A stretch of 53,902 nt of DNA, from contig JAFYCE010000036.1 in assembly GCA_017539865.1 (NCBI GenBank), positions 1 through 53,902 of the forward strand. Direction: 5' to 3'. This document shows, piece by piece, positions 51,818-53,902 of the stretch (position 1 is its first letter; every line of letters starts with the position of its first letter). The notes beneath the pieces were generated by a model. That model searched no databases, was not told the DNA's origin, and saw nothing but the letters and a program-made list of their open reading frames with translations. This DNA comes from Alphaproteobacteria bacterium (GTDB lineage: Bacteria; Pseudomonadota; Alphaproteobacteria; CAAGCB01; CAG-977). The translations under genes were made by a program, and so were the position numbers.

Positions 51818-53902
51818 ACGTCTTTGATTCCGGTAACTTCAAATCCCGCTTCGGCAACGGCGGCGGCCAAGGCGTCGCCCGAAACGTTCCCTTTTGTATT
51901 TACGGTCGCTTTTTTCGCCGTCAAATCGACAACGACATTTTCCACGCCCTCTACGGCTTGCAGTGCTTTCGTAACGAATTTGGCGCAATGTTCACACTTC
52001 ATGCCTTCAATCAGAATGTCCTTAGTCATTGAATCGCTCCTTTTTTGAACATGGGGTTTATCCTGAAACCGCCGTAAACGCAAAGCGTTCATCACGACGC
52101 TGACAGAACTGAAGCTCATTGCGGCGGCGGCAATCGCCGGATTCAGCATCAGCCCGAACACTTTATAGAACGCACCGGCGGCAACCGGAATCCCGATACT
52201 GTTATAGAAAAAAGCCCAAAACAGATTTTCCTTGATATTACGCAAAACGGCCCGTCCCAACCGCACGGCAAAAACGGCCGCCGCCGGATCGCTTTTAATC
52301 AAAACGACATCCGCCGAAGCAATCGCAATATCCGTTCCCGCACCGATCGCCATGCCGACATCCGCCCGCGCCAAAGCCGGCGCGTCGTTGATACCGTCGC
52401 CGATCATCGCGACTTTTTTTCCGGACAACTGAAGCTTTCTGATTTCCGCTTCCTTATCCTGCGGCAACATATCGCTGATGACGGAATCGATGCCTGCCGA
52501 ATGAGCGACCGCTTGCGCCGTCTTTTTATTATCGCCCGTTAATAAAACAACGTCCATTCCCATTTTTTTTAACGCAGAAACAGCTGCGTTCGCATTCTTT
52601 TTTATGGGATCGGTTATCCCGATAACGCCGATCAAACGGGATCCTTTCAAACAATAAAGCGGTGTCTTTCCCTGTTCTGCCAATATCTGCGCCCGTTCAT
52701 TCAACGTGTTTTCAATACCGGCCTGTTTCAACAAACGGGCGTTGCCGATTTGATATATGACGCCGTTTATTTCGCCTGCGACGCCCAAGCCTTCTTTTTG
52801 TTGAAAGCCGGACACTTGATTAAGAGGGATATGCCGTTCTTTCGCGTCATCAACAACGGCTTTTCCCAGCGGATGCTCTGACAGCTTTTCCAAAGAGGCG
52901 GCCGCTTGAAGCAGTTCCGTTTCCGAACACTTTTCCGATAAAACAAGATCGGTGACGCGAGGGGAGCCTTCGGTGATTGTTCCGGTCTTGTCCAAAATAA
53001 CGGTATCGATTCGTCCCGTCATTTCCAGATAAGCGGCGGATTTGAATAAAACGCCTTGCTTTGCGCCGCGTCCCGTACCGACCATGACGGCCGTCGGCGT
53101 TGCCAGTCCCAAAGCGCACGGACATGAAATCACCAATACGGAAATACCGGCGGACAAGGCGAATTCGACGCTTGCGCTGCAGAACAGCCAAACGGTGACT
53201 GTCAGAACGGCTAAAGCAATAACGATAGGGACAAAAACGCCGCTGATTTTATCCGCCAAACGGGCGATCGGCGCTTTGGAAGACGTTGCTTCGTCCACCA
53301 ATTTGATAATTTGTGCCAGTGTCGTTTCATGTCCGACTTTTTCGGCGCGCATTGAGAAATATCCCGCCGTGTTGATACAAGCGGTCATCACCTGATCCCC
53401 GACGCTTTTTCGAACCGGAAAGCTTTCCCCCGTTAATGCGGATTCGTCAATAACGCCTTTCCCTTGCGTGATAATGCCGTCGGCCGGAATGCGAACGCCG
53501 GCTTTGATGATGATGATGTCTCCGACGGTCAGATTTTCAGCCGGAATCGTTTCTTCTTTTCCGTCGCGCAAAACCGTCGCCGTCTGCGGTGCCAGAGAAA
53601 TCAAGCCGGCTACTGCGTCCGCCGTTTTTCTTTTCGCGCGGGCTTCCAGAAATTTGCCGAACGTAATCAGCGTTAAAATCATTGCGGCGGATTCAAAATA
53701 AAGATGACCGGTATTGCCTTTATACAGACTGTAAATACTGAACACAACTGCCGCGCCGGCTCCCAAAGCGATGAGGGAATCCATATTCGGCGATTTGCGG
53801 AACAATGCTTTTGTGCCGTTTGCGAAATAATCTTTGTTCAGAATAATGATGATGCCTGTCAACAGCGTTTGAGCTAAACCGGAATAACCTCCGCCCATGG
53901 AA
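51814..53902 (-). CDS. copA: Copper P-type ATPase with C-terminal HMA domain, 5' end missing
   Basis: The frame is open to the right edge, so the N terminus is not visible. The 695 visible codons carry the P1B-ATPase parts: TGE loop (ESALTGESFPVRKSV), SCPCALGLATPT with the Cu-binding CPC, DKTGTITEG with the phosphorylated Asp, SEHPLGKAVVDDA (HP motif), and GDGINDAPALARADVG. The last about 65 residues are a heavy-metal-associated domain (ILIEGMKCEHCAKFVTKAL), normally found at the N terminus or as free CopZ. It exports Cu+ from the cytoplasm. Any N-terminal HMA domain would lie outside the window. Confidence 0.93.
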   Translation of the reverse strand, partial: SMGGGYSGLAQTLLTGIIIILNKDYFANGTKALFRKSPNMDSLIALGAGAAVVFSIYSLYKGNTGHLYFESAAMILTLITFGKFLEARAKRKTADAVAGLISLAPQTATVLRDGKEETIPAENLTVGDIIIIKAGVRIPADGIITQGKGVIDESALTGESFPVRKSVGDQVMTACINTAGYFSMRAEKVGHETTLAQIIKLVDEATSSKAPIARLADKISGVFVPIVIALAVLTVTVWLFCSASVEFALSAGISVLVISCPCALGLATPTAVMVGTGRGAKQGVLFKSAAYLEMTGRIDTVILDKTGTITEGSPRVTDLVLSEKCSETELLQAAASLEKLSEHPLGKAVVDDAKERHIPLNQVSGFQQKEGLGVAGEINGVIYQIGNARLLKQAGIENTLNERAQILAEQGKTPLYCLKGSRLIGVIGITDPIKKNANAAVSALKKMGMDVVLLTGDNKKTAQAVAHSAGIDSVISDMLPQDKEAEIRKLQLSGKKVAMIGDGINDAPALARADVGMAIGAGTDIAIASADVVLIKSDPAAAVFAVRLGRAVLRNIKENLFWAFFYNSIGIPVAAGAFYKVFGLMLNPAIAAAAMSFSSVSVVMNALRLRRFQDKPHVQKRSDSMTKDILIEGMKCEHCAKFVTKALQAVEGVENVVVDLTAKKATVNTKGNVSGDALAAAVAEAGFEVTGIKDV

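Noticed and set aside
1..53902. CRISPR array, rRNA operon, insertion sequences
   Set aside because: No regularly spaced repeats, rRNA-like sequence or transposase was seen on either strand.

Overview
The window comes from an alphaproteobacterium of moderate GC content. The markers are a circularly permuted two-piece tmRNA gene, a CtrA cell-cycle regulator with a CtrA box in front of it, an RpoH-type sigma factor with a matching RpoH promoter, ThyX, an alphaproteobacterial SspB, a DUF1849/EipB-like envelope protein and a TIGR01459-type HAD protein. A flagellar ATPase gene (fliI) and a FliJ-like gene point to a flagellated cell. Family or genus cannot be fixed from the sequence alone; a mid-GC, possibly host-associated lineage is a guess.

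Layout. 1-2.5 kb (minus): three lipoprotein genes (COG3014-like and two LPP20-like, the last cut by the window edge). 2.5-6.2 kb (minus): the rpmH-rnpA-yidD-yidC-engB operon with a good promoter; its yidD encodes two YidD domains in one chain. 6.2-12.5 kb: an esterase, a DtxR/MntR-type regulator with a dyad in its promoter, and a Gld-like ABC exporter (ATPase, permease, GldG-like protein, DUF4340 protein). 12.6-18.5 kb: EipB-like protein, HAD protein, NAD kinase, a PAP2-like membrane protein lacking the catalytic residues, and a four-gene operon of small exported proteins, two of which share a VDMRAYSRQRG module. 18.4-21.0 kb (minus): tmRNA, sspB, class I fumarase and a ribbon-helix-helix protein in one direction.

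21.0-24.4 kb: a heavily base-paired non-coding stretch and then a single-chain nuclease-methyltransferase. 24.4-29.5 kb: thyX, hflK, hflC, DUF2065, a DegP/DegQ protease and holC, tightly packed. 29.5-36.2 kb: a molybdopterin-binding/nucleotidyltransferase fusion, a YdbH-like envelope protein, a Panacea-domain protein, a coiled-coil/beta-repeat envelope protein and DUF192. 36.2-41.1 kb looks like acquired DNA next to tRNA-Pro: a 20-bp perfect palindrome starting at the tRNA CCA end, an AT-rich polysaccharide deacetylase, a solitary DNA methyltransferase, a GNAT enzyme and a zinc-ribbon/endonuclease/NUMOD1 protein.

41.1-53.9 kb: two Hsp20 genes, one encoding a signal peptide, behind an RpoH promoter; L-lactate dehydrogenase; fliI-fliJ-like-MmcQ/YjbR; ctrA; an LplT-PlsC-acyl-ACP synthetase fusion; rpoH; a flavodoxin-family protein; and a copper P-type ATPase with an HMA domain at its C terminus, cut by the window end.

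Three functional links are visible. The tmRNA tag is made just upstream of the adaptor (SspB) that delivers tagged proteins to ClpXP. RpoH and an RpoH-controlled chaperone pair lie within 10 kb. CtrA probably regulates its own gene and perhaps the divergent flagellar genes. No CRISPR array, rRNA, transposase or integrase was seen.
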